A stretch of DNA of 64,000 bases from positions 2,356,001 to 2,420,000 of the forward strand of contig NZ_NEVM01000005.1 in the NCBI RefSeq assembly GCF_002261225.1, written 5' to 3'. Under the pieces are notes generated by a model. The model was given only the letters and a program-made list of their open reading frames with translations. It was not told where the DNA came from and ran no database searches. A program made the translations under genes and the position numbers. This DNA comes from Bordetella genomosp. 10 (GTDB taxonomy: Bacteria > Pseudomonadota > Gammaproteobacteria > Burkholderiales > Burkholderiaceae_B). Shown here in pieces: positions 8,139-17,277 of this stretch (its first letter is position 1; the number at the start of each line of letters is the position of its first letter).

Positions 8139-8173
8139 ATGCGTCCCTATAAAGAACACGCATCTATAAAGAA
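8139..8173 (-). promoter_or_regulatory. direct and inverted repeats upstream of the ynb-like operon
   Basis: The 10-mer CTATAAAGAA occurs at 8147-8156 and 8164-8173, 17 bp apart. The first copy lies inside a dyad, ATGCGT (8139-8144) and ACGCAT (8158-8163). On the minus strand this reads TTCTTTATAG twice, about 60-90 bp upstream of the ynbA-like start. It may be a regulator site or overlapping promoter elements. I match it to no known regulator. Confidence 0.45.
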
Positions 8174-8423
8174 ATGTGTAAGAAATCTAACAGCGGCTAG
8201 ACGGAGGCGGCGGGGCCACGGGGCGGGCGACCGGCCCCGCCACCGGTCCGGGGACGGCCTTCGCTGTCTGCAAATTGAGACGATTTGCGGCGTCATGCTG
8301 CCTTGCGGAAAAAAAATGGACCACGCGGCCCACTCGACCGCACACCGTCAACGTGGAGACGGTATAAATAGAGCTTCCGCATTTTTTTCCGTTTCACCCC
8401 CCCACCTCAGAGAGCGTAGCGAT
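8174..8423 (+). other. intergenic region upstream of argC
   Basis: No gene is visible in this 250-bp stretch. GC is locally reduced near 8276-8400. TATAAAT at 8363-8369 resembles a sigma-70 -10 box about 55 bp before the argC start, but no good -35 hexamer sits at the right spacing. A T-run lies at 8382-8388. No ARG-box or attenuator was recognised. Confidence 0.35.
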
Positions 8424-9356
8424 ATGGCACCGAAGATCTTCATCGATGGCGAACATGGCACCACGGGACTGCAGATCCGCACCCGCATGGCCGGCCGCCG
8501 TGACGTGGAGCTTCTGTCCATCCCGGAAGCCGAGCGCCGCAACCCCGCCATGCGCGAGGACCTGCTGAACAGCGCCGACGTCGCCATCCTCTGCCTGCCC
8601 GATGCCGCCTCGCGCGAAGCCGTGGCGATGCTGGCCGGCAACGACAAGGTGCGGATCATCGACACCTCCACCGCCTACCGCGTGGATCCCGACTGGGCCT
8701 ACGGCTTCGCCGAACTGGACAAGGCCCAGGGCGCCAGGATCGCCGGCGCCCGCTACGTGGCCAACCCCGGCTGCTACCCCACCGGCGCCATCGCCCTGAT
8801 CCGCCCGCTGCGCGCGGCCGGCATCATCCCGGACGCCTATCCGGTGACGGTCAACGCCGTGTCCGGCTATACCGGCGGCGGCAAGCAACTGATCGCGCAG
8901 ATGGAAGACCCCGGCCATCCGGACGCCATCGATTCCCCGCACTTCCTCTACGGCCTGCCGCTCAAGCACAAGCACGTGCCGGAAATGAAGATCCATGGCC
9001 TGCTGCCGCGCGCGCCCATCTTCGCGCCGTCGGTGGGCAGGTTCGCGCAGGGCATGATCGTCCAGGTGCCGCTGGTGCTGGAGCAACTGGCCGCCGGCGC
9101 GACGCTGGAAAGCATCCATGCCTGCCTGACCGCGCACTACGCGGGCCAGGACATCGTCACCGTGGTGCCGCTGGCGGAGAGCCAGAAGCTGGACCGCGTC
9201 AACGCCGTCGAACTGGCCGGCAAGGACACGATGAAGCTGTTCGTGTTCGGCACGCCCGGCCAGGGCCAGGTCAACCTGGTGGCCCTGCTCGACAACCTGG
9301 GCAAGGGCGCCTCGGGCGCGGCGGTGCAGAACATGGACCTGATGCTCAAGGGCTGA
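8424..9356 (+). CDS. argC: N-acetyl-gamma-glutamyl-phosphate reductase, short (type 2) form
   Basis: A 310-residue cytoplasmic enzyme for the third step of arginine synthesis, the NADPH-dependent reduction of N-acetylglutamyl phosphate to the semialdehyde. The N-terminal NAD(P)-binding motif is [10 protein letters not shown]. The catalytic cysteine is C117 in [11 protein letters not shown], the position expected for the short class. The ATG at 8424 was chosen because [15 protein letters not shown] is the family's N-terminus; longer in-frame extensions do not align. The gene stands alone, divergent from the ynb-like operon and 77 bp before a DUF3142 gene. Confidence 0.95.
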   Translation: MAPKIFIDGEHGTTGLQIRTRMAGRRDVELLSIPEAERRNPAMREDLLNSADVAILCLPDAASREAVAMLAGNDKVRIIDTSTAYRVDPDWAYGFAELDKAQGARIAGARYVANPGCYPTGAIALIRPLRAAGIIPDAYPVTVNAVSGYTGGGKQLIAQMEDPGHPDAIDSPHFLYGLPLKHKHVPEMKIHGLLPRAPIFAPSVGRFAQGMIVQVPLVLEQLAAGATLESIHACLTAHYAGQDIVTVVPLAESQKLDRVNAVELAGKDTMKLFVFGTPGQGQVNLVALLDNLGKGASGAAVQNMDLMLKG

Positions 9357-9433
9357 GCCCGGTGCTGGCAGGCGGGGGGCATCGCGGGATAGAATTTCCC
9401 GCTCGCTGCACCCGGCCTTCCCCTTTCCGCACC

Positions 9434-10621
9434 ATGCCGCGTCTTTACCAGCTATGCGCCTTGCTGCTGCTCGTCCCGCTGCTGGCCGCCTGCCAAGGCG
9501 ATGCGACGCCCCTGCCCAACGACGCCTACGTCTGGCAACGCGCCTGGACGCCGCCGCTCGCGCGGGCGCTGCGCGCGAATGACGACATCGTCGCGACGTG
9601 GCACGTGCTGGGCGCGGAAATGGACGCCGCCGGCCGCTGGGCCGACACCGCCCCCGACTACGCGGCGCTGGCCGCGCTGCGCGACCCCGTCGTCCTCGTG
9701 CTGCGGCTGGACGGCCGCGCGGACCGGCTGGACGCGGACGCCATCGAGGCCCGGCTGCGCGAACGGCTGACGGCCTGGCGCGCCGCCGGCGTGCGCGTCG
9801 GCGGCGTCGAAATCGACTACGACTGCGCGACCGCGCGCCTGCCCGCCTATGCCGCGCTGCTGCGCCGCCTGCGCGCCGCGCTCGACCTGCCCTTGTCCAT
9901 CACCGCCCTGCCCACCTGGCTGCAAAGCCCCGATCTCGACGCCCTGCTGGCGGTGCCGGACAGCTCCGTCCTGCAAGTGCATGCCGTGCTCGATCCCGCG
10001 CTGGGCCTGTTCAACCCGCGGCGCGCGGCGGCCTGGGCCGGCGACTATGCGCGCCGCACCCGGCGGCCCTGGCGCCTGGCCTTGCCGAGCTACGGCACGC
10101 GCGTCGCCTGGGACGACGCGGGCCGCATCGTCGCCGTCGAAAGCGAGCGCCCGGCCCTGGCGCCGACGCCGCGCGACGCCGAACTGGTGGCCCAGCCCGC
10201 CGTGCTGGCGGATTTCAGCGCCCGACTGCGGCAGCGGCCGCCGGCCGGCCTGGCCGGCCTCGTCTGGTTCCGCCTGCCCACCGACCAGGACCAGCGCGCC
10301 TGGAGCCTGGCCACCTGGCGCGCGGTGCTGACGGGCGAGCCGCTGCAGACCGGGCTCGCGCCGGCCCTGGCCGGCACGGGCGCCACGCGCGACCTGCTGC
10401 TGGTCAACCGCGGCAACAGCGATGCGCCCCTGCCCGGCATCGTTCGCATCGCCGGCGACTGCGCCGCGGCCGACGGGATCAACGGCTATGCGCTGGAGCG
10501 CGACGGCCAAGGGTTCTACCTGCGCAGCATCCACGACGGACTGCTGCGCGCTCACTTTCAACGCAACATCGGCTGGCTACGCTGCAACGATGCAAACCCC
10601 CGTCTCACTCTCCAACCTTGA
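9434..10621 (+). CDS. DUF3142 lipoprotein
   Basis: A 395-residue protein with an N-terminal lipoprotein signal: hydrophobic core LLLLVPLLAAC, with the lipidated Cys near residue 20. The body matches the DUF3142 type. It has a glycoside-hydrolase-like barrel look, with VGGVEIDYDCAT, LSITALPTWL and RLALPSYGTR spaced as beta-strands. No function is established for this family to my knowledge. The ATG at 9434 gives a complete signal peptide. The following 903-residue gene starts inside this one and overlaps it by 32 bp, so the two are co-translated. The GVEIDYD segment holds acidic residues that could be catalytic in a polysaccharide-active enzyme, but this is speculation. Confidence 0.78.
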   Translation: MPRLYQLCALLLLVPLLAACQGDATPLPNDAYVWQRAWTPPLARALRANDDIVATWHVLGAEMDAAGRWADTAPDYAALAALRDPVVLVLRLDGRADRLDADAIEARLRERLTAWRAAGVRVGGVEIDYDCATARLPAYAALLRRLRAALDLPLSITALPTWLQSPDLDALLAVPDSSVLQVHAVLDPALGLFNPRRAAAWAGDYARRTRRPWRLALPSYGTRVAWDDAGRIVAVESERPALAPTPRDAELVAQPAVLADFSARLRQRPPAGLAGLVWFRLPTDQDQRAWSLATWRAVLTGEPLQTGLAPALAGTGATRDLLLVNRGNSDAPLPGIVRIAGDCAAADGINGYALERDGQGFYLRSIHDGLLRAHFQRNIGWLRCNDANPRLTLQP

Positions 10622-13301
10622 ACGCGGGCGCCGCCCGCTGGGCCTGGCGTTGCTGCTGGCCGTCCTCGCCGGGGGCTCGCTGGTCATCGCCTGCGGGCCG
10701 GACTTCCCGCCGCAACTGCTGGACGACCGCGGCGCCACCCTGAGCGCCACGCCCGCCAACTCCTTCGCCTACGAGGCGACCCACCTGGCCGATAAGGCGG
10801 ACAACTTCCTGGTGCGGGAGGGTTATTACGACGACCCGCCGCAACGAGGCACGCCCGACGATGCCGACAAGACGCTGGGCGCGGACGTCCGCGAACGGCT
10901 CAAGGCCTTGCGCCAGGCCGCGGACGGCGACGCCGCCTATGCCGCGGGCGCGGGCCTGCCGCCCGCCCTGCGGCTGTACACCGCCGGCGCGGTGGACTAT
11001 CGCTTGTCCCACGCGGACGTCGACGAGACGAGCAAGGATCCCGGCAAGGACCCGAACGTCGTGGCCAGGCGCGCGGCGCGCCGCTTCCAGGCGGTGCTCG
11101 ACCTGCCGGCGCAAACCGGCGCGCCGCGCGCCGTCTGGGCGGCCTACATGCTGGCGGAGCTGAAGGCGCAGGGCTACGTCATGGCCGACGCCGGACAGCC
11201 GGCGGCCGGGGCCTCCGCGGCGAATGCGGCAGGCACAACGGGCACGAAGAACGCAGCGGAGGCAGCGGACGTCGCGGCCGCATCCGGCAACGCGGACTAC
11301 CTTGCCGGCAAGCGCTCCCCTTCCGGCCATCCGCTCACCGAGCAGGCGGCGGAACAGGCCTGGCGCGAGGACGTCGCCCGCGCCTACGAACGGGTGCGCG
11401 AACTGGCCCGCGCGGGCGCCGACGACAGCCAGGGCCTGGCCGTGACGAGCTATGGCCAGCAGGCCCTGCTCTACCTGACGAGCCCGGACGGCACCTGCGG
11501 CTATGCGGACATCAGCGCCGACGCCCCGTGCGCCGACGCCATCGCGCCGGCCGACATGAAGCGCGCCATCCATCTTTATGCCGAGCAGGCGGCGCAGGGT
11601 TCCGACAGCGCCCTGCAATCGCTGCGCACCCTGGCCGACTGGGCCCTGGAGAAACCGGCGCGCGCGCAAGGCCTGATCGACGATCCCCTGGCGCAGCGCC
11701 TGCTGGTCGCCTATGCGCTCGCCCGCCTCGGCGACATCGTCGACGGCAAGGCCGACAGCGCCTACGACACCTTCGCCGCCTTCGACATCACTGGCCAGCA
11801 AGGCCTGGCCGACGCGGCCTGGGACGACAAACGCATCACGCCCAATCCGGCGCTGACCGCATTGACCGCGGCGCTGGCCACGCTGGACCCGGCGCGCCTG
11901 CAGGGCGCCGACCGCGTCGCCGCGCTGGCCTATCGCGTGGGCCGCTACGACCTGGCCGGGCAGCTCGCCGACCGCCTGCAGACGCCCCTGGCGTGGTGGG
12001 TGCGCGCCAAGCTCGCCACCCGGCGCGGCGACACCGCCGCCGCGGCGCAGGCCTATGCCCGCGCGGTGCAGGCCTTCCCGCGCAACGACGGCAGCGTGGA
12101 AGCCGCCGGCCGCGCCCGCCTGCGCGGCGAACAAGGCGTGCTGTCGCTGGCGCGCGGCCAGTATGTCGAGGCGCTGGACCAGCTCTACCAGGCCTCCACG
12201 GCGGCCCAGCCCGGCAGCCTGCAGGAAGACGGGCCGCTCATGGGCGAGTACTGGAACGACCTGGCCTACGTGGCGGAACGGGTCCTGACCACCGGCGAAT
12301 TGCGCAACTATGTGGACGCCCACGCTCCCGCCACGCCGGCGCCCGCCGTCGACCTGAAAACGATGGACGCGGCCGCGCGCAGCGACTGGCTCTACCAGCA
12401 CCCGGTCACCGTGGCCGATCGCCTGCGCCTGCTGCTGGCGCGCCGCCTCATGCGCGAAGGCCAGCGCCAGCAGGCCCTGGCGTATTTCCCGCCCGACGAC
12501 GACGCCCGCTTCATGAACGTGAGTTGGGTCGACAACCAGTTGGTGGTCACGCCGCGCCGCGCGCGCCAGGCCGCGGCCGACTACGACGCCGCGCTGGCCG
12601 AAGCGCATGACGCCTGGCGCGACATTACCCGGGCGCGCGCGTGGTATCGCGCCGCGCTGATCGCGCGCCGGCAGGGCATGGACCTGCTGGGCTATGAACA
12701 GGATCCCGACTACGCCGTGTACGACGGCAGCTATACCTACGGCGCGGGACGCGGGGCCGTGGGCGCGGACGACGGTTCGCACGGCGGCGGCCAGGACCAG
12801 GCCGCCCAGGCCGACACGCCGGCCAAGCGCGCCGCGCGCGACCTGCCCGGCCCTTACGTCACCGACGAAGAACGTCGCCGCTACGCCGCCACGGAATCCC
12901 AGCCCTATACGCGCTTCCACTACCGCGAGATCGCCGCCGACCACGCGGTGGCCGCGGCCGGCCTGCTGCCCGCGCGCTCCCAGGCCTACGCGGCCGCGCT
13001 CTGCCAGGCGGCGCGCTTCATCATCGACGACGATCCCGGCCGGGCCAGCGCCATCTACATGAAGTACGTCAAGGAAGGCGCCCTGGTGCCCTTCGGCGCC
13101 ACCTTCGGGCACAGTTGCCCTGAGCCGGACTTCGATCACGCGGCCCGCTTCCCCTATGTGCGGGCATGGCGTTCGATCCGGCGCCATCCCGCGGAAAGCG
13201 CCGCCGCCGGCCTGGCCGTCGTGGCGGCCGCGCTGGGCGCCGTCATCCTGTGGCGCCGCCGGCGGGCGCGCGCCGCGGCGATCAGCCCGCCACCGGCGTG
13301 A
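10590..13301 (+). CDS. large envelope protein of unknown function, partner of DUF3142
   Basis: A 903-residue protein I cannot assign to a known function. The N-terminus has a hydrophobic segment ending LVIAC, a plausible lipobox, followed by GPDFPPQLLDD. The long middle is Ala-rich and helical with TPR/SEL1-like character (repeated stretches such as VARAYERVRELARAG and AQAYARAVQAFPRNDG). The last 35 residues hold a membrane helix (GLAVVAAALGAVILW) and an Arg-rich tail. It overlaps the DUF3142 gene at its 5' end and the convergent hydroxyacid dehydrogenase gene by 20 bp at its 3' end. The two ends suggest a periplasmic protein tethered at both termini, or one anchored C-terminally. Confidence 0.7.
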   Translation: MQTPVSLSNLERGRRPLGLALLLAVLAGGSLVIACGPDFPPQLLDDRGATLSATPANSFAYEATHLADKADNFLVREGYYDDPPQRGTPDDADKTLGADVRERLKALRQAADGDAAYAAGAGLPPALRLYTAGAVDYRLSHADVDETSKDPGKDPNVVARRAARRFQAVLDLPAQTGAPRAVWAAYMLAELKAQGYVMADAGQPAAGASAANAAGTTGTKNAAEAADVAAASGNADYLAGKRSPSGHPLTEQAAEQAWREDVARAYERVRELARAGADDSQGLAVTSYGQQALLYLTSPDGTCGYADISADAPCADAIAPADMKRAIHLYAEQAAQGSDSALQSLRTLADWALEKPARAQGLIDDPLAQRLLVAYALARLGDIVDGKADSAYDTFAAFDITGQQGLADAAWDDKRITPNPALTALTAALATLDPARLQGADRVAALAYRVGRYDLAGQLADRLQTPLAWWVRAKLATRRGDTAAAAQAYARAVQAFPRNDGSVEAAGRARLRGEQGVLSLARGQYVEALDQLYQASTAAQPGSLQEDGPLMGEYWNDLAYVAERVLTTGELRNYVDAHAPATPAPAVDLKTMDAAARSDWLYQHPVTVADRLRLLLARRLMREGQRQQALAYFPPDDDARFMNVSWVDNQLVVTPRRARQAAADYDAALAEAHDAWRDITRARAWYRAALIARRQGMDLLGYEQDPDYAVYDGSYTYGAGRGAVGADDGSHGGGQDQAAQADTPAKRAARDLPGPYVTDEERRRYAATESQPYTRFHYREIAADHAVAAAGLLPARSQAYAAALCQAARFIIDDDPGRASAIYMKYVKEGALVPFGATFGHSCPEPDFDHAARFPYVRAWRSIRRHPAESAAAGLAVVAAALGAVILWRRRRARAAAISPPPA

Positions 13302-14238
13302 CCAATGGCCGGTCCTCGAAACACGCCAGCAGATTGGCCGCCGCCAGCTTGACCGTGGCGGCGATGGCCTCCGGCGAACGGCCGGCGATGTGCGGGGTCA
13401 GGGTCAGGTTGGGGGCCTGGAAAAGCGCCGGCGTCATGCCGTCGGGCTCGCCCTCCACCACGTCCAGCGCCGCGCCCGCGATGCCGCCGGCGTGCAGGGC
13501 CGAGATCAGCGCCTGCGTATCGACGACGCTGCCGCGCGCGATGTTCACCAGGAAGCCTCGCGGGCCCAGCGCGGCCAGCACCGCCGCATCGACCAGGTGA
13601 TGCGTGGCGGCGCCGCCTGGCGTGGCCACCACCAGGAAATCCGCCCAGGACGCCAGCGCCGCCGGGCTGTCGAAATAGGCCAGGTCGCCGGCGTCGTCCG
13701 CGACGGGACGACGGTTGTGATAACCGATCTCCATGTCGAATCCGCCGGCGGCGCGGCGCACGATCTGCCGTCCGATGGTGCCGAGGCCCAGGATCCCCAG
13801 CCTCTTGCCATGCAGCGTCGGCCGCTCGATGCGCGCGCTGGCGCCCCAATTGCCCTGCCGCGCCACCTCGTCGCCGTGCACGATGCCGCGCGCCGCCGCC
13901 AGCAGCAAGGCCAGGGCATGGTCGGCCACCGAGGCGTCGTTGGCGCCGCGCCCGTTGCAAACCGCGATGCCGCGCGCGCGGGCCACCGCCAGGTCGATCT
14001 TCTCGTAGCCGGCGCCCAGGGCGCAGACGATGCGCAGCCGCGGCATGGCCGCCATTTCATGGGCGTCGAATCCGGTCGACCCATTGGTCAGCACCGCGTC
14101 GACGGTCGCCGCCAGCGCTGCCGGCACCCCCGCCCGCTCGGCGGGCGTCACGGCGAAATGCAGTTGGAAACCGGCCTCTTCCAGCAAGGATAGATAGGTC
14201 TGCTTGATTTCGATGAGGATCAGCAATTGCCGTTGCAT
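13282..14238 (-). CDS. D-2-hydroxyacid dehydrogenase (glyoxylate/hydroxypyruvate reductase type)
   Basis: A 318-residue NAD(P)-dependent oxidoreductase. The Rossmann motif GILGLGTIGRQI lies near the middle. The catalytic set is recognisable as the Arg in NIARGSVVD, the Glu in VVEGEP and the His in LTPHIAGRSPEA. Such enzymes reduce 2-keto acids such as glyoxylate or hydroxypyruvate. The exact substrate is not evident. ATG 14238 lies downstream of GGAG and gives the usual start (MQRQLLILIEI). The gene overlaps the convergent 903-residue protein by 20 bp and is divergent from kdsA with about 215 bp between. Confidence 0.9.
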   Translation of the reverse strand: MQRQLLILIEIKQTYLSLLEEAGFQLHFAVTPAERAGVPAALAATVDAVLTNGSTGFDAHEMAAMPRLRIVCALGAGYEKIDLAVARARGIAVCNGRGANDASVADHALALLLAAARGIVHGDEVARQGNWGASARIERPTLHGKRLGILGLGTIGRQIVRRAAGGFDMEIGYHNRRPVADDAGDLAYFDSPAALASWADFLVVATPGGAATHHLVDAAVLAALGPRGFLVNIARGSVVDTQALISALHAGGIAGAALDVVEGEPDGMTPALFQAPNLTLTPHIAGRSPEAIAATVKLAAANLLACFEDRPLVTPVAG

Positions 14239-14448
14239 GGGCGGTCTCCGGCGGTACGGTTGGACGGAAGCGGACAAGGCCTCCCGATGGCGCGCCGGGA
14301 AAGAGCCAGAGCGCCAGGAGACCTCGGGGCCAACGCGCCGATTGTGTCCGAGCCGGGCTGAAAGCACGCTGATCGCGCCGTCCGCGGCGGGGGCGCCGGA
14401 CCCGGGCCGGCCGGCGATATACTGCCCGGATCTCCGCATTTCAGGTAG

Positions 14449-15309
<861 letters not shown>

Positions 15310-15328
15310 GCGCGCGACGGGCGGCGCC

Positions 15329-15970
15329 TCAGCCGCCGGCGGCCACGCTCTTGGTCATCTTCGACTTGTTGTAGTTGATGATGCGGCCCGTATCCGGCTC
15401 GATGCCGATACGGCCGCTCAGCGTTTCCAGCGGCTGGCCGTAGAGATGGAAATGCAGCGTCGGCGCATCCCCCGTGACGTGGATGCTGTGCAGGTCGTCG
15501 GGCAGGAAGGCGATGGGCGCGCCGGGCCGCACCACCTGTTCGTGCGACAGGGCCAGCTTGGCGTACTCCGCGTTGCTGCCGTCGTCGGTGCGCTGGTAGA
15601 TCCGGTTCAGCTCGTCGCCGGCGATGGCCACGATCACGGCCCAGGTGGTGTGGTTGTGCGGCACCGTGGTCTTGCCCGGATTGATGGAATTCAGATACAG
15701 CGCGATATCGTCGTCGCCGTCGTCCGGATTCAAACGGTAGCGCGTGGACTCGCCCTGGCCCGCCGCCGGCGGCGGGAACTCGGCGCTGCTGAACAGTTCG
15801 GGCGCCTGCGCCAGCCGCTCCAGGCGCGCGCTGATGTCGGCCAGCAGCTCGCGGCTCAACTGGCGGCCGGCCAGCAATTGGCGGATGTCGTCCAGGGTCT
15901 CGGCGACGCGCTGGCGGCGTTCGGCGGCGAGCGCGGACGGCGCCGCGGTGGAGGGGGAAGCATTGCTCAT
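15329..15970 (-). CDS. cysteine dioxygenase-like cupin protein
   Basis: A 213-residue protein with a cupin core. PHNHTTWAVIVAIAG supplies likely iron-binding histidines, and LHSIHV and LHFHLYG supply later ones. This pattern and length match bacterial cysteine-dioxygenase-family proteins, which oxidise cysteine or a related thiol with a mononuclear iron. An N-terminal helical region of about 80 residues precedes the core. The start at 15970 is set by AAGGAG 8 bp upstream. It converges on kdsA with a 19-bp gap. A 14-bp repeat array (15989-16046) begins about 20 bp before the start and may affect its expression. Thiol-substrate choice is unknown. Confidence 0.8.
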   Translation of the reverse strand: MSNASPSTAAPSALAAERRQRVAETLDDIRQLLAGRQLSRELLADISARLERLAQAPELFSSAEFPPPAAGQGESTRYRLNPDDGDDDIALYLNSINPGKTTVPHNHTTWAVIVAIAGDELNRIYQRTDDGSNAEYAKLALSHEQVVRPGAPIAFLPDDLHSIHVTGDAPTLHFHLYGQPLETLSGRIGIEPDTGRIINYNKSKMTKSVAAGG

Positions 15971-15988
15971 GATGGGTCTCCTTATCAA

Positions 15989-16046
15989 ATAATCGCGATC
16001 ACATAATCACAATCAAATAATCACGATTACATAATCGCAAATAATT
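15989..16046 (-). repeat. 14-bp tandem repeat array upstream of the cysteine dioxygenase-like gene
   Basis: Units beginning ATAATC start at 15989, 16003 and 16017 with exact 14-bp spacing, then at 16031, where a shortened copy runs into ATAATT at 16041. Units read ATAATCGCGATCAC, ATAATCACAATCAA and ATAATCACGATTAC. The array is strongly AT-rich in a high-GC genome. It lies 19 bp upstream of the start codon at 15970, ahead of its ribosome-binding site. Confidence 0.9.
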
Positions 16047-16305
16047 GCCTGGCGACAGGCCGGATAACCCCACGGCGCACTCGGATGAGAGAGACAAGGG
16101 GCCACGCCTCGGCGTATCGTCGAAAGGATTCAACAATACGCCAAAATCCGCCGCGCGCCGCGCCTTTTCCCGGGTTAATGCCGATGACCGGGAGAAGCGG
16201 CCGGCGCGGGCCTCGGCCCGCCGCCCGCGCGGATAGTGCGTCCCCACTTGAATTCGGCGCGCCGCCCCCCATTTAGGCGGCTCCCCAGGCGACAAGGAGC
16301 GCAGA
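16047..16305 (+). other. intergenic region upstream of msrB
   Basis: No gene that I can support occurs in these 259 bp. Short open frames here have GC-driven composition and no ribosome-binding sites. The region must hold the promoters of msrB (plus) and the cysteine dioxygenase-like gene (minus), but no good -35/-10 pair was recognised. The msrB ribosome-binding site AAGGAG is at 16294-16299. Confidence 0.4.
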
Positions 16306-16752
16306 ATGACCTACCGCAAAGACCCCGAGGCCGTTGCCCGGCTGACGCCGGAGCAATACCGCGTCACCCAGGAAAGCGGCACCGAATATCCGGGCACCGG
16401 GGAATATCTGGACAACAAGGAAGCCGGCCTGTACGTGGACATCGTCTCCGGCGAGCCGCTGTTCGCCTCGTCGGACAAATTCGATTCGCATTGCGGCTGG
16501 CCCAGCTTCACCAAGCCCATCGAAAACGCCAATATCAACGAATTGCGCGACACTTCGCATGGCATGGTGCGCACGGAAGTCCGCTCCACCCATGGCGACA
16601 GCCATCTGGGCCATGTTTTTCCGGACGGGCCGCCCGATCGCGGCGGCCTGCGTTATTGCATCAACTCGGCGTCGCTGCGCTTCATTCCGCGCGACCGTAT
16701 GGAAGCCGAAGGCTACGGCGCCTATATCGACCAGGTGGAGGACGTGAAATGA
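16306..16752 (+). CDS. msrB: peptide-methionine (R)-S-oxide reductase
   Basis: A 148-residue cytoplasmic enzyme that repairs R-methionine sulfoxide. It shows HCGWPSF (C63, probable resolving or recycling cysteine), [10 protein letters not shown] and [11 protein letters not shown] with C118 as the catalytic cysteine. The two CxxC pairs that bind structural zinc in many MsrB proteins are absent ([12 protein letters not shown] where YxCxxCGxxLF is usual), so this is the zinc-free type. An AAGGAG site precedes the ATG. Its stop overlaps the msrA start (ATGA), giving a two-gene operon for both methionine-sulfoxide epimers. A role in oxidative-stress repair is expected, and the cysteine dioxygenase-like gene is a neighbour. 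Confidence 0.95.
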   Translation: MTYRKDPEAVARLTPEQYRVTQESGTEYPGTGEYLDNKEAGLYVDIVSGEPLFASSDKFDSHCGWPSFTKPIENANINELRDTSHGMVRTEVRSTHGDSHLGHVFPDGPPDRGGLRYCINSASLRFIPRDRMEAEGYGAYIDQVEDVK

Positions 16753-17255
16753 GCCAGGAACGCGCAGTACTCGCGGGCGGCTGCTTCTGGGGCATGCAGG
16801 ACCTGATCCGCCGTCTCGACGGGGTGATCAGTACCCGCGTGGGTTATAGCGGGGGCGACGTGGACAACGCCACCTACCGCAACCATGGCACGCATGCCGA
16901 GGCCATCGAGATCATTTTCGATCCGGCGCGGACCAGCTTCCGCCAGATACTGGAATTCTTCTTCCAGATCCACGATCCGACCACGCCCAACCGGCAGGGC
17001 AACGACATCGGCACCAGCTACCGTTCGGCCATCTTCTACACCGACGAGGAGCAGAAGCGCGTCGCCGAGGACACCATCGCCGACGTCGATGCCTCCGGCT
17101 TGTGGCCCGGCAAGGTGGTGACCGAAGTGGCGCCGGCGGGCCCGTTCTGGGAAGCCGAGCCCGAGCACCAGGACTACCTGGAGCGCATCCCCAACGGCTA
17201 CACCTGCCACTTCGCGCGGCCCAACTGGAAGCTGCCCAAGCGGGCGGCCGCTTGA
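16749..17255 (+). CDS. msrA: peptide-methionine (S)-S-oxide reductase
   Basis: A 168-residue enzyme that reduces S-methionine sulfoxide. The catalytic motif GGCFWG lies at residues 10-15 with C12 as the nucleophile. Further family blocks are [29 protein letters not shown] and [18 protein letters not shown]. The ATG at 16749 overlaps the msrB stop by 4 bp, which fixes the start and implies coupled translation. The gene converges on a methyltransferase gene 22 bp away. The assignment is firm. Confidence 0.96.
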   Translation: MSQERAVLAGGCFWGMQDLIRRLDGVISTRVGYSGGDVDNATYRNHGTHAEAIEIIFDPARTSFRQILEFFFQIHDPTTPNRQGNDIGTSYRSAIFYTDEEQKRVAEDTIADVDASGLWPGKVVTEVAPAGPFWEAEPEHQDYLERIPNGYTCHFARPNWKLPKRAAA

Positions 17256-17277
17256 CGAAGGCGGGGCGCGGCGCGGC

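Noticed and set aside
10605..13187. An 860-codon minus-strand open frame opposite the 903-residue protein
   Set aside because: It has no motif and no ribosome-binding site. The plus-strand frame has signal and membrane segments and overlaps the DUF3142 gene in an operon-like way.
15989..16046. The 14-bp array as a CRISPR
   Set aside because: Units are far too short, contiguous without spacers, and no cas genes are nearby.
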